Assembly (NCBI GenBank): GCA_021828285.1 | Contig: JAKASG010000002.1 | Span: 17,671-81,670 of the forward strand | Direction: 5' to 3' | Origin: Acidobacteriota bacterium | Lineage (GTDB): Bacteria > Acidobacteriota > Terriglobia > UBA7540 | Length of the DNA: 64,000 nucleotides | Part shown: positions 1-9,277 of the stretch, one piece after another | How positions within the stretch are numbered: the stretch's first letter is position 1 | Layout: each line of letters starts with the position of its first letter | The notes under the pieces: generated by a model | Databases searched by the model: none | Told to the model about the DNA's origin: nothing | The model's input: only the letters and a program-made list of their open reading frames with translations | Program-made: the position numbers and the translations under genes

Positions 1-1
1 A

Positions 2-922
2 TCAGTTTTGCGCCGCAGGCTTCGTCGCGCCCGGCGCCACCGGATTGACGACAACCTGGTTCTTATACCTCAGATCCACCGAATCCACCGGCGCGTTCAG
101 CTTTTCAATCCGGGGAAGCAGAGCAAGCAGATTGGTCAGGCGCGCGCCGAATTCCCGCCGGCCGAAATGCACCAGAATGGTGCGTTGTCCCGAAACGATC
201 AATGCTTTGAGGTCGGAAGGGTCTGAAACATCCACCTGCGAAACCGTCCAGCCTGATCCCTTCATTGAATTCCGCGTCGCCTGCATAAACGTCAGGAACA
301 ATTGAACCCGTTCGAGGCGGTCGGAAGGAGTCTGGCCGTTCGCAAGGCCCGCGAGAATCGGAAAGTCGAACATCGCTCGGCTCGGCGGATCGAGCAACAC
401 GCCGTCGCGATCCACCAGCTCGATGTGCCCTCCGACCTCGGCGAAAGCCACCGGCGTCCGCTCAACCACAAAAATCGCCAGGCTCGCCGGAAATGTCCGA
501 AGCACAGTGGCCGATTCAACCCAGGGAATGGATTCGACCTCTGCCCGCACGGCGCCGAGGTGCAAGCGAAAAATGTTGGTTCGCTGCGCGCCGTTAGCGT
601 CCGGCGTGAACGCCAAAGCGTTCATGAACTCCTCGCGTGAAACGTAGCGATTGCCTTCAATCGTCACTTGCACGCTCGAGCCAAATCCGAAACGCGGCGC
701 GCTCAAAATATAATGTGCCAGCCGATATGCGCCGTAAGCGAGCGGAATCAGGATCACGGCCACGAGCGCACCTGCAAACGCGGCATGTCGCATCTTCCGC
801 GCCGCGCGGCCTCGGCGCACGGGCACGACTTTCGGCGCCCGCAAATAGCGCGGCTCGACTTCCGCTATCAAGTCGTCGGTCAGCGGGCGTTCCTGCTCGG
901 AGGGTTCGATGGCCCTGTTCAC
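2..922 (-). CDS. ftsQ: Cell division protein FtsQ (POTRA domain)
   Basis: Bitopic inner-membrane divisome protein linking early and late division proteins (FtsQ-FtsL-FtsB complex). The 306-residue product has a basic cytoplasmic tail of about 45 residues, one membrane segment (about 47-70), then a POTRA domain beginning near VQVTIEGNRYVSREEF and the FtsQ/DivIB domain with ERTPVAFAEV. Its ATG overlaps the end of murC by 4 bases, so translation is probably coupled. It is the last gene of the dcw operon visible here; ftsA/ftsZ would be expected beyond the left edge. Family assignment rests on domain order and operon position, since FtsQ sequences diverge strongly. Confidence 0.93.
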   Translation of the reverse strand: MNRAIEPSEQERPLTDDLIAEVEPRYLRAPKVVPVRRGRAARKMRHAAFAGALVAVILIPLAYGAYRLAHYILSAPRFGFGSSVQVTIEGNRYVSREEFMNALAFTPDANGAQRTNIFRLHLGAVRAEVESIPWVESATVLRTFPASLAIFVVERTPVAFAEVGGHIELVDRDGVLLDPPSRAMFDFPILAGLANGQTPSDRLERVQLFLTFMQATRNSMKGSGWTVSQVDVSDPSDLKALIVSGQRTILVHFGRREFGARLTNLLALLPRIEKLNAPVDSVDLRYKNQVVVNPVAPGATKPAAQN

Positions 923-2328
923 TTTTCGAGCGCTCCCACGCGAGGCGTTCGCTCGCGCAGTCCTTCCAGAATCTCTTCGCCCAGCCTGCCGACGCTTCCG
1001 GCCCCGATCGTCAAAAGCAGGTCGCCCGGCCGCGCGCCGGCAACCGCAGCTTCGACCGCCGACCGCTCCGATGGGACGTACTCGGCGCGGCGGAAGCCCA
1101 GCTCACGCATTCGCTCCAGCAGCCGTTCGGCCGTCACGCCGGGAATGGGCGGCTCACTTGCAGGATAAATATCCAGAACGAAAAGATGGTCGCAGGCTTC
1201 AAAGCAGCCCGCGAAATCATCCATCAGCATTTTCGTGCGCGTAAAGCGGTGCGGCTGAAAAATCGCCAGAATGCGGCCGGGGCGCCGCAGGCGGGCCGCT
1301 TCAAGCGTCGCGCGAATTTCATTCGGATGATGGCCATAATCATCCACGACGGTCACGCCGCCCGCCTCACCCTTGACTTGAAAACGGCGGTCCGCACCGC
1401 GAAAACTCTCCAGGCCTCGCCTCAATTCGTCCGCAGTCAGTTCGAGCTCGAGCCCGACCGCCAGCGCGGCAAGAGCGTTCTGGACGTTGTGCCGTCCGGG
1501 AATGCGAATCTCAAACCGGCCGAGGGACTTTCCTCGATCGCTTACTTCGAAGGAAGCCCCCGCGGGACCGAGCTCGACATTTGAAGCCGTCACGTCCGCT
1601 GTGCATTCGATTCCATAGGTGATGGCTCGGCGCCTGAGCGAGGGCGCAATGCTTTCGAAGGCAGTTCGCCAGGGAGGGTCTACGCAAGCCACGATCGCAC
1701 CGTAAAAGGGGACTTTGTTCAGGAACGCTGCAAACGCCTGCTCGATTTCTTCGAGGTCGCGGTAACGATCGAGATGCTCCCGATCCATGTTGGTGACGAC
1801 GGCAATCGTGGGCAGCAGATGGAGGAACGACCGGTCGCTTTCATCCGCTTCGACCACCATGAACTCGCTTTTGCCGAGCCGTGCGCTTGAGCCGAAGCTG
1901 TCGAGGCGCCCGCCGATCACGGCCGTCGGATCGAGTCCCGCTGCGGCCAGAAGGACGGCAATCATCGAAGTCGTGGTCGTCTTGCCGTGAGCGCCGGCCA
2001 CCGCGATGCTGAACTTCATGCGCATCAACTCCGCCAGCATCTCCGCACGCGGAATGACGGGAACGCCTCGCCGTTTCGCTTCAAGAATTTCAGGGTTCTG
2101 CAAGGAAACGGCGGAAGAAATCACGGCAACCTGCGCGTCATTCAAATTCGCCGCCATATGCCCTTCGTGGATTCGCGCGCCGAGCCGCGCCAAGCGTTCG
2201 GTGACGGCCGTCAGTTTCGTATCCGATCCGGAGACTGAAAAGCCCAGGTTCAGCAGAACCTCAGCGATGCCGCTCATTCCGCTGCCGCCGATGCCTACAA
2301 AATGGATGCGCCGAATTTTCCCGAGCAT
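919..2328 (-). CDS. murC: UDP-N-acetylmuramate--L-alanine ligase MurC
   Basis: Cytoplasmic ATP-dependent ligase that adds the first residue, L-alanine, to UDP-MurNAc in peptidoglycan precursor synthesis. The 469-residue protein has the N-terminal nucleotide-binding loop GIGGSGMSGIAEVL, the Mur-ligase P-loop GAHGKTTTTSM near residue 115, the central DREHLDRY region and the C-terminal DDYGHHPNEI motif typical of MurC. Length matches the family. It sits between murG and ftsQ, overlapping ftsQ by 4 bases, and is separated from murG by 85 bases. No ddl or murB is found next to it, although many dcw clusters carry them here. Confidence 0.97.
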   Translation of the reverse strand: MLGKIRRIHFVGIGGSGMSGIAEVLLNLGFSVSGSDTKLTAVTERLARLGARIHEGHMAANLNDAQVAVISSAVSLQNPEILEAKRRGVPVIPRAEMLAELMRMKFSIAVAGAHGKTTTTSMIAVLLAAAGLDPTAVIGGRLDSFGSSARLGKSEFMVVEADESDRSFLHLLPTIAVVTNMDREHLDRYRDLEEIEQAFAAFLNKVPFYGAIVACVDPPWRTAFESIAPSLRRRAITYGIECTADVTASNVELGPAGASFEVSDRGKSLGRFEIRIPGRHNVQNALAALAVGLELELTADELRRGLESFRGADRRFQVKGEAGGVTVVDDYGHHPNEIRATLEAARLRRPGRILAIFQPHRFTRTKMLMDDFAGCFEACDHLFVLDIYPASEPPIPGVTAERLLERMRELGFRRAEYVPSERSAVEAAVAGARPGDLLLTIGAGSVGRLGEEILEGLRERTPRVGALEK

Positions 2329-2413
2329 GGATAAATCGTCCTTCGTTGGCTGCTGAAGGCGCTCGCGGCCTTCCGCGCGTCATCGGCCGACGGCTCTTCT
2401 TCGCCGCCGGATG

Positions 2414-3562
2414 TCACCGTACAAGCTCTTCCACGCAATCCGCAATTTCGCCCGCTGCACCGGGACGTGTGAGCGATTTGGCGCGGTCTTCCATTTGCCG
2501 CAATCGGTTCGCATTCCCGAGCAAATCGAGAATTTCACCGGCCAGACGCTCCGGCGTCAGATCCGCCTGCGGCAGCACGCGCGCCGCGCCCGCACGCTCG
2601 AACGCCAGCGCGTTGGCCATTTGATGCTGGTCGGCAGCTCCGGGAAACGGAACAAGCAGCGCCGCACGGCCGGCCGCGGCAATTTCCGCCACGCTCATCG
2701 CTCCGGCCCGGCCGACCACCAGATCGGCGCGCGCAAAAGCCGCGGGAACGTCCTCAATGAAAGCATGAACTTCCGCGGCCACACCCGCGCTCCCGTAAGC
2801 GGCACGCACCGCATTATAGTCTGCTTCGCCCGTTTGGTGAATGAAGCTGAGCGGCTGCGACGAGAGCAGCGGCAGAGATTTTGCAACCGCCTCATTGATC
2901 GCGTGTGCACCCTGGCTTCCGCCGATGACCACCACGGTGAAGGGAGCTCGATGCGGCTTAGCCGGCACTTCAAAAAACTCCTTGCGGACGGGATGGCCCG
3001 TCCATCGCGCTTTCGCTCCGTAAAACCGCGCCGCCTCTTCAAAGCCGACGGCTGCAATGCGGACAAAAGGCCGAAGCACGCGGTTGGTGAATCCCGGGAG
3101 AGCATTCGGCTCGATCAGCAAGGCCGGAATTTTCTTGAGCGACGCTATCAGCATTACCGGTCCGGCGGCGTATCCGCCCATCCCCACGACCACGTCCGGC
3201 CGAACCTCCTTCAAAACCGCAGCCACTCTCATCCCGCTCCGAGGGAGCAATAACAGGTTGCGAAGCAGCCTGGCTCCGCGAATTCCTTTGAGCCCTGCCG
3301 CGGGCGCCGTGCGCAGCGGAAATTCCGTGATGAGCCGCGCTTCGAGTGCTCGGCCCGTGCCTAAAAAAATGATTTCATTGGCGATCACCGGCCGAGCGGT
3401 ATCCCTCGCGCGCTCGCGCAACAGCCGTGCAACCGCCAGCGCCGGAATGATGTGACCGCCGGTTCCTCCCGCAGCGACCAGCACGCGAATCCGGCGCTTC
3501 GCACCCTCCTCCATCCGCGAGCCTCGCTCCGCCATTCCCTGACCCACCGCCGGCGCCGTCAT
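2414..3562 (-). CDS. murG: Undecaprenyldiphospho-muramoylpentapeptide beta-N-acetylglucosaminyltransferase MurG
   Basis: Peripheral inner-membrane GT28 enzyme that converts lipid I to lipid II using UDP-GlcNAc. The GGTGGH loop, EPNALPGFTNR, GGSQGAHAIN and the donor-binding GAMSVAEIAAAGRAA followed by PFPGAADQHQ are all present. The first 24 residues precede the usual family start at about RIRVLVAAGGTGG; internal ATGs at 3535 and 3514 are possible alternative starts, and no site has a clear Shine-Dalgarno sequence. It lies 34 bases downstream of ftsW, in the usual dcw order ftsW-murG-murC. Confidence 0.96.
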   Translation of the reverse strand: MTAPAVGQGMAERGSRMEEGAKRRIRVLVAAGGTGGHIIPALAVARLLRERARDTARPVIANEIIFLGTGRALEARLITEFPLRTAPAAGLKGIRGARLLRNLLLLPRSGMRVAAVLKEVRPDVVVGMGGYAAGPVMLIASLKKIPALLIEPNALPGFTNRVLRPFVRIAAVGFEEAARFYGAKARWTGHPVRKEFFEVPAKPHRAPFTVVVIGGSQGAHAINEAVAKSLPLLSSQPLSFIHQTGEADYNAVRAAYGSAGVAAEVHAFIEDVPAAFARADLVVGRAGAMSVAEIAAAGRAALLVPFPGAADQHQMANALAFERAGAARVLPQADLTPERLAGEILDLLGNANRLRQMEDRAKSLTRPGAAGEIADCVEELVR

Positions 3563-3596
3563 AGGGCGCCCTGCCCGCCTTCGAAGCGTTCACCGC

Positions 3597-4688
3597 TCAG
3601 CTCGTGTTCTGCGAGATGTTCAACAAAATGCCCATCTCGATCAGGCTGAAGACCAGCGAGGAACCGCCGTAACTGATGAACGGCAGCGGAATGCCTTTGG
3701 TGGGAAGCAAACCCACGACGACGCTGACGTTCACAAGCGCCTGAATGACAATCATCGCCGTCAGCCCGAGGGCCAGAAGCCGGCCGAAATCGTCTTTCGC
3801 CCGAAAAGCGGCGCGCAGCCCGCGCCACAAAATCACGCCGAACAGACCCAGCACCACGAGTCCGCCAATCAATCCCAGCTCTTCGCCGATCACACCGAAA
3901 ATAAAATCCGTCTGCGGCTCAGGCAGGAAGAAAAGCTTTTCTTTGCCTTCCATTAATCCGACGCCCAGGATGCCGCCGCTGCCCACCGCAATATACGATT
4001 GGATGATCTGGAATCCCGCCCCAAGCGAGTGAGCATAAGGGTGAAGAAAGGCCAGGATCCGCCGGTAGCGATAGCCCACGTGGAAGACGAGCCAGTAAAT
4101 CGCCGGGATCGACGCGACCACGGCATAAGCCATATAGGCGACGCGCAAACCCGCTGCAAAAAGCATCGCCCCAACGATCACCGCGAGCGCGAGTGCAGTG
4201 CCGAAATCCGGTTCGCGCAGCACCAGCAGAACGTCGAGGCCCGCGATCAGCCCCACGGGCAGGAGCGTTTCGCTCCAGTCGTTCACCCGGTTCTTGCGCA
4301 GGCTGAGAAAGTAAGCGAGAAAAATGATGAGCACGATTTTAGACAGTTCGGAGGGTTGGAACGTGGCTGGGCCGAGATGAAGCCAGCGGTGGGTATCGTG
4401 GTTCAGGCTCGAGAAGAGCACGAGCACGAGAAGAATCAATTGCAGGCCGAGCGCCGGAAAAATCAGCATCGGATTTTTCAGCCTTCGGTAGTCTACGTTC
4501 ATCACGCCGACCATCAGTAAAAGCCCGAGCGTCGCCCACGCAACCTGGCGAACGAGGAAGTAGGTGCTCGAATGATATTGCTGGGCAGCGATGACCGCCG
4601 AAGCGCTGTAAACCATCACGATGCCGAAAAGAACAAGACAAACGACTGCGCCGAACAGCACTCGATCCGCTTCAAGCCGCCGCGCCAT
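3597..4688 (-). CDS. ftsW: Lipid II polymerase FtsW (SEDS family)
   Basis: Septal peptidoglycan glycosyltransferase of the SEDS family, working with the class B PBP encoded upstream. The 363-residue polytopic protein has about ten hydrophobic segments, the conserved loop GLMEGKEKLFFLPEPQTDF and the C-terminal PLPFISYGGSSLV motif. The ATG lies 5 bases after the murD stop, so it is tightly coupled. It ends only a few residues after the last membrane helix and lacks the extended tail seen in some FtsW proteins. RodA is a close relative, but the dcw position favours FtsW. Confidence 0.95.
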   Translation of the reverse strand: MARRLEADRVLFGAVVCLVLFGIVMVYSASAVIAAQQYHSSTYFLVRQVAWATLGLLLMVGVMNVDYRRLKNPMLIFPALGLQLILLVLVLFSSLNHDTHRWLHLGPATFQPSELSKIVLIIFLAYFLSLRKNRVNDWSETLLPVGLIAGLDVLLVLREPDFGTALALAVIVGAMLFAAGLRVAYMAYAVVASIPAIYWLVFHVGYRYRRILAFLHPYAHSLGAGFQIIQSYIAVGSGGILGVGLMEGKEKLFFLPEPQTDFIFGVIGEELGLIGGLVVLGLFGVILWRGLRAAFRAKDDFGRLLALGLTAMIVIQALVNVSVVVGLLPTKGIPLPFISYGGSSLVFSLIEMGILLNISQNTS

Positions 4689-4693
4689 CGCTG

Positions 4694-6397
4694 CTATCGC
4701 TCCTCCCGGGAAGAAGCCCGCGCACGGCGTTTGGCGCTCCGCGTCGCAGCGGATCGGGAGACATCCTCGCGCGGGCGCACTTCATAATTCATCGGCTCAT
4801 CCGCGGGCTCTTCCGCAGGCCCGAAGTCCTCGAATACCGGCAAAGGCGCGGGTGAAGGCGCCTCGGGCAAATCTGTGCGGGAAAATTCTTCCGCGCTCAC
4901 TTCAAAGACATATTCAAGCTCGCGAGCCTCGGAAGCTTCCTTCTCCGTCGCCGCCGGAGCTTCCGGAGGCATTTCAACGGCGGAGGGCGAAGGCGGAATC
5001 TTCGCCGATTCCGAGACGAGGGACAAAGGCGGCGACGCTTCACGGACAAGGTGCAAGACCTGCTGCTTGAATGCACGGCCGCGCTCTTCAAAGTCGTGGA
5101 ATTGGTCGTAGCTCGAGCAGGCGGGCGCAAGCAGAACCGTATCGCCGGGCGCGGCACGGTGGAAAGCTTCGCGCACTGCAACGTCCAGCGTGCCGGCCGG
5201 GATGATTTCGGCGTGCGGGCCAAGCTCGCGAGCGATGATTTCCGCCGCCGATCCGATCGTCAAAATTTCCCGCACTCGCCCGCCGAGCAACGGAACGAGC
5301 GGGGCATAGGGCGCGCCCTTATGCTTTCCCCCGAGAATCAGATGGACGCCCCGCTCAAAACTCGATAGCGCCTTCGCAGCGGCATCCACACTGGTCGCTT
5401 TCGAATCGTTATAAAATTTCACGCCGCGCACCTCGGCGACGAATTCCAGGCGGTGCTCGACGCCCTGGAAATGCCGCGCCGCGCGGCGCACGGAGGCGAA
5501 ATCACCGCCGACCGCAGAAGCCGCGGCCACTGCCGCAAGAACATTTTCGAGATTAAAATCGCCGCGCAATCGAACGTCGCTGACGTCCGCCACCACGCGC
5601 TCCAGTCCGTCAAGCCGCCAGAGAATCTCTCGGTTCGAGATGAACGCCCCCTCGGGCAGCTCGCGGCTCCGGCTGAAGAAAATTTTGCGCGACCGAACCG
5701 CGTCGGAAAGAGCCGCAACCCGGGGATCATCGGCATTCAAAATTGCGATGTCGTCTTCGGTTTGATTACGGAAGATTTGCGCCTTGGCCTGGATATAAGC
5801 GTCAAACGTCGGATGGCGGTCGAGATGGTTCGGAGAGAGGTTCAAAAGCGCCGCGACGCGGGGGTGGAAATCACGAATCGCTTCCAATTGAAAGCTGCTG
5901 AGCTCGGCGACGACGATGGAATCCTCCGTCAAGCGCTCGACAACGGAAATGAGCGGCACGCCCACGTTCCCGGCCATTACAACGTCGAAACCCGATTCTT
6001 CGAGCATTTTTGCCGTCAGGACCGTCGTCGTTGTTTTACCGTTCGATCCGGTGATGCCGATCAAGCGGCCGCGGAGATACGCCCCGGCGAGTTCGATCTC
6101 AGGGATCACCTCCATTCCCTTTCGCCGCGCCTCGGCGAGCGGCGCAAGATCCCACGGCACGCCGGGGCTCACGACAATCAGATCCTGGGCGAGGAACGTT
6201 TCCGCGCGGTGGACTCCTGTTTCGATCCCCGCTTTCAGGCCGAGCAGCTCTCGGACCTCCGCCTGGAGCACGGCCGGCGAGCGCGAGTCCGTGGCTATAA
6301 CGAGCGCACCGTGCGCGGCAAGGAAACGCGCCGCCGCAAGGCCGCTGCGGGCCATGCCGACCACCAGAACGCGCCGTCCTGCGAGCGGTTTCACCAC
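4694..6397 (-). CDS. murD: UDP-N-acetylmuramoyl-L-alanine--D-glutamate ligase MurD with long C-terminal extension
   Basis: Cytoplasmic ligase adding D-glutamate to UDP-MurNAc-L-Ala. The first roughly 450 residues are a normal MurD: N-terminal Rossmann motif VLVVGMARSGLAAARFL, P-loop GSNGKTTTTVL near residue 115, LNLSPNHLDRHPTF, YNDSKATSVDA and LLAPACSSYDQFHDFEERG. About 115 further residues follow, rich in Pro, Ala and Glu (for example VEMPPEAPAATEKEASEARE) and ending in a strongly basic stretch, SAKRRARASSREER. MurD is usually near 450 residues, so this tail is an addition. The reading frame is open to within 5 bases of ftsW, so it does not look like a sequencing error. The start overlaps the small upstream gene by 7 bases. 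Confidence 0.95.
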   Translation of the reverse strand: MVKPLAGRRVLVVGMARSGLAAARFLAAHGALVIATDSRSPAVLQAEVRELLGLKAGIETGVHRAETFLAQDLIVVSPGVPWDLAPLAEARRKGMEVIPEIELAGAYLRGRLIGITGSNGKTTTTVLTAKMLEESGFDVVMAGNVGVPLISVVERLTEDSIVVAELSSFQLEAIRDFHPRVAALLNLSPNHLDRHPTFDAYIQAKAQIFRNQTEDDIAILNADDPRVAALSDAVRSRKIFFSRSRELPEGAFISNREILWRLDGLERVVADVSDVRLRGDFNLENVLAAVAAASAVGGDFASVRRAARHFQGVEHRLEFVAEVRGVKFYNDSKATSVDAAAKALSSFERGVHLILGGKHKGAPYAPLVPLLGGRVREILTIGSAAEIIARELGPHAEIIPAGTLDVAVREAFHRAAPGDTVLLAPACSSYDQFHDFEERGRAFKQQVLHLVREASPPLSLVSESAKIPPSPSAVEMPPEAPAATEKEASEARELEYVFEVSAEEFSRTDLPEAPSPAPLPVFEDFGPAEEPADEPMNYEVRPREDVSRSAATRSAKRRARASSREER

Positions 6398-6579
6398 AGT
6401 CCGCGCCTCTCCCGCCGCGCGAATCCGTTTCTGCGCAAATGGACGGAAAGGATTTCGGAAACCACTTCAGAAAGCGAGCGGCGCGCGCGGCGCGCCAGGC
6501 GCCGCGCCGCGCGCAGCGTGGCGCCATCGAGCGTCAGGCTGACCCGCGTCGGATTGCGGAACGATTTGGGACGCCCCAT
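6391..6579 (-). CDS. Small ribbon-helix-helix-like protein inside the dcw operon
   Basis: A 62-residue basic protein between mraY and murD. A predicted strand, TRVSLTLDGATL, is followed by two helices (RAARRLARRARRSL, then SEVVSEILSVHLRR). That is the beta-alpha-alpha arrangement of CopG/MetJ/Arc-type ribbon-helix-helix DNA-binding proteins. It starts with ATG 51 bases after mraY and its stop overlaps the murD start by 7 bases, which argues for real, coupled translation. This gene is not part of the canonical dcw set. A DNA-binding role is inferred from the pattern alone; an RNA-binding or protein-binding role is possible. Confidence 0.6.
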   Translation of the reverse strand: MGRPKSFRNPTRVSLTLDGATLRAARRLARRARRSLSEVVSEILSVHLRRNGFARRERRGLW

Positions 6580-6630
6580 CGGCGATTCCTGCGCATTTTA
6601 TGCGCACTTATATCGTTTGTCAAGCCAGAC

Positions 6631-7761
6631 TCAGCGCAATTTCAGCGTGGTGAGCGCGAAGAGCGCGAACACCAGCGCCGCGATCCAAAACCGGGCGATA
6701 ATCTTTGATTCCTTCCACCCGAGCAATTCGAAATGGTGGTGAAGCGGCGCCATCTTGAAGATGCGTTTCCGGCGCAGCTTGAAGGAAGTCACCTGCAGAA
6801 TCACGGAAAGCGCCTCAATGACGAAAATGCCGCCGATAAAGGGCAAAAGGAGCTCCTGCTTGATGATGACGGCGATGGCGGCGATGGCGCCGCCGAGCGC
6901 GAGCGACCCGACGTCGCCCATGAAAATCTCTGCCGGATAAGCGTTATACCAGAGGAATCCCAGACTCGAACCCACCATCGCGCCGCAAATGACGGTGATT
7001 TCGGCGGCGTCGGGCAAATGCTCGAGCTCGAGATAGCGCGAGAGCACCGCATTGCCCGCGATGTAAGTCAGGACGGTGAGCGCCGAAGCGGCGATGATGA
7101 TGCATCCGATAGCCAGGCCGTCGAGCCCGTCGGTGAGATTGACGGCATTCGATGAGCCCACGACGACAAGAAGAACGAAGATCAGGAAAGGCGCGAAGGC
7201 CAAGGGGAACGTCCAACTGGTACGCTCGAGCGACGCCAGGATAAAGGTGGGCTGAATTTGCTTGAAAAATGGAAAACTGAGCGTCGTCGAATAGATTCCG
7301 CGCGCGGTCATATACACCAGAATCATTCCAAAGACGAAGGCGACGAGTGACTGGAGGACGAGTTTGTTCCGGGCGGTCAGGCCCAGGTTATGCCGCCGGC
7401 GAACTTTCTGGTAATCATCCCAAAATCCGATGGCGCCGAAGGCGGTCATCACCGCGAGCACCAGCCAGACGAAAGGATTGCGCAAATCGGCCCAAAGAAG
7501 CGTTGGAATGATGACGCACACATTGATCAGGACTCCGCCCATGGTGGGCGTGCCCGCTTTCGCCTGATGAGCTTTCGGGCCTTCTTCGCGAATGAATTGG
7601 CCGATTTGGAATTGCTTGAGTTTGCCGATGACCCATGGCCCGAGCACCATGGATAGAAACAGCGCCGTGAGGCTCGCGTAGGCCGTGCGAAACGTCACGT
7701 ACCGGAAGAGATTCAGGATGTGGAGGCGAGTATGCCCCGCGAGATATACGAAATAGAACAT
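6631..7761 (-). CDS. mraY: Phospho-N-acetylmuramoyl-pentapeptide-transferase MraY
   Basis: Polytopic inner-membrane enzyme that transfers phospho-MurNAc-pentapeptide to undecaprenyl phosphate, forming lipid I. At 376 residues it has the family length. Signature motifs are present: KAGTPTMGG near the N-terminus, the aspartate pair in [26 protein letters not shown], the [10 protein letters not shown] loop and the histidine-rich [13 protein letters not shown]. It follows murF by 24 bases and precedes the small RHH-like gene. Confidence 0.97.
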   Translation of the reverse strand: MFYFVYLAGHTRLHILNLFRYVTFRTAYASLTALFLSMVLGPWVIGKLKQFQIGQFIREEGPKAHQAKAGTPTMGGVLINVCVIIPTLLWADLRNPFVWLVLAVMTAFGAIGFWDDYQKVRRRHNLGLTARNKLVLQSLVAFVFGMILVYMTARGIYSTTLSFPFFKQIQPTFILASLERTSWTFPLAFAPFLIFVLLVVVGSSNAVNLTDGLDGLAIGCIIIAASALTVLTYIAGNAVLSRYLELEHLPDAAEITVICGAMVGSSLGFLWYNAYPAEIFMGDVGSLALGGAIAAIAVIIKQELLLPFIGGIFVIEALSVILQVTSFKLRRKRIFKMAPLHHHFELLGWKESKIIARFWIAALVFALFALTTLKLR

Positions 7762-7785
7762 GGGAACACCGCAACGCGCCGGGCT

Positions 7786-9201
7786 CTACTCCGGCTTGCG
7801 CATTTCCGCAGGCGCACCGGCAAGCGCCTGCGTCACTCCTTCCAAATGTACACCTCTCGAACCCTTGACGAGCACGACGTCGCCGGGCTCGAGAATTTTC
7901 CGGCAAAATTCCGCCGCTTCCGCCGCGCCGGCAAAAAAGAGAGCGCGTTCCCGCGGAAGTCCCGCTTCGACGGCCCCTTCAACAAAAAACCGCGCGTCAC
8001 CCCGAACGGCAATCAGCCAATCGGCGTTTATTGCAGCCATCTTCCGCCCGACGGCGCGGTGAAGCTCAGGCGAAGTCTTGCCGAGCTCAAGCATTTCTCC
8101 TGCAACGACGATGAGCCGGCTCGCTCCCGGCCATTCAGCGAGCGTTTCCAGCATTCGCTCCATGGCGCGCGGATTCGAGTTGTAAGAATCGTTGAGGAGA
8201 GAAATGCCGCCGGGCAAAACGATCACTTCGTTCCGCTGGGCCATTGCACCAAAGCTCAAAAGCGCTTCCCTCGCCTCGTCCGCGTGCACACCGAACACGC
8301 CGGCGACGGCAAGCGCGGCAAGCGCATTCTCGACATTGTGCCGGCCGGGAAGGCGAAGATGGAATTCACCCGTCATAAGATTTCCTCGAACGCGGAACGA
8401 ACTTCCGCCTCCGTCAAGCGTTTCAATCGCTTCGGCGCGGACGTCGGCCTTCGGACTCATCCCGAATGTCGCGACTCGCCCTCCGAACCCTTCCCTGAAT
8501 TTTCGAACGCGCGAGTCGTCTTCATTCAAGACGGCCGTGGGATCTCCGCGCTCACGCGAAAGATTCTGGATCAGCTCTCGTTTTGCCGCCGCAATGCCCT
8601 CGACGGAATCGAAAAAAGCGAGATGGACGGGTGCGACGTTGGTGACGACGCCGACGTCGGGTTCTGAAATGCGCGCGAGGCGCGCGATTTCTCCCGGCGC
8701 GGACATGGCGAGTTCGACGACGGCCAGATCGTGCACGGGCTCGAGTGCGAGCAAAGCCTGGGGCAGCCCGAAGAGATTGTTCAGATTTCCGGGCGACTTC
8801 AAGACGGAAAAACGTGTCGAGAGCAGCGAGGCGGTCATTTCCTTGGTCGTTGTTTTGCCTGCGCTGCCTGTGACGCCGACCAATCGCCCGCCCCATCGCC
8901 GTCTCACGGAGCAGGCGAGATTTTCAAGCGCTTCGGCGGTGTCGCGGACCGCGATCAGATCCGGCTGGAGATCCCCGCTCGCCCAGCGCAAAAAGTCGTC
9001 GCACACGACCGCGCCGGACGCGCCGCTCGCCATCGCCGCGCGCACAAAATCGTGGCCGTCGAATTTCGGTCCTTTGATCGCGAAAAAAAGCTGGCCCGGC
9101 TTGATGGTCCGCGAGTCGATCGAATAGCCGGTGGCCATGCGTCCCGCGCCCTTCCAGCGGGAGCTCAGAATCTTCGCGACCTCCTGGAGATCGAGCTTCA
9201 T
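7786..9201 (-). CDS. murF: UDP-N-acetylmuramoyl-tripeptide--D-alanyl-D-alanine ligase MurF
   Basis: Cytoplasmic ligase that completes the UDP-MurNAc-pentapeptide by adding D-Ala-D-Ala. The open frame extends upstream to 9513, but that part overlaps murE and has no family similarity. The ATG at 9201 gives MKLDLQEVAKILSSRW, the expected MurF N-terminus, and a normal 471-residue length. Motifs seen are SIDSRTIKPGQLFFAIKG, the P-loop GSAGKTTTKEM near residue 112 and NDSYNSNPRAMERML. It begins 76 bases after the murE stop. Confidence 0.95.
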   Translation of the reverse strand: MKLDLQEVAKILSSRWKGAGRMATGYSIDSRTIKPGQLFFAIKGPKFDGHDFVRAAMASGASGAVVCDDFLRWASGDLQPDLIAVRDTAEALENLACSVRRRWGGRLVGVTGSAGKTTTKEMTASLLSTRFSVLKSPGNLNNLFGLPQALLALEPVHDLAVVELAMSAPGEIARLARISEPDVGVVTNVAPVHLAFFDSVEGIAAAKRELIQNLSRERGDPTAVLNEDDSRVRKFREGFGGRVATFGMSPKADVRAEAIETLDGGGSSFRVRGNLMTGEFHLRLPGRHNVENALAALAVAGVFGVHADEAREALLSFGAMAQRNEVIVLPGGISLLNDSYNSNPRAMERMLETLAEWPGASRLIVVAGEMLELGKTSPELHRAVGRKMAAINADWLIAVRGDARFFVEGAVEAGLPRERALFFAGAAEAAEFCRKILEPGDVVLVKGSRGVHLEGVTQALAGAPAEMRKPE

Positions 9202-9277
9202 CGAGTTTCGGGTGCGGGCCTCCGTTCCCGCAAATGCTATGATGCCGCGTGCCGGGCGGCGTGCGCCAATGAGGGCA

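Noticed and set aside
5453..6742. 429-codon plus-strand frame opposite murD and mraY
   Set aside because: Antisense to well-supported genes, with Arg/Ala-rich composition and no domain; a GC-rich shadow frame.
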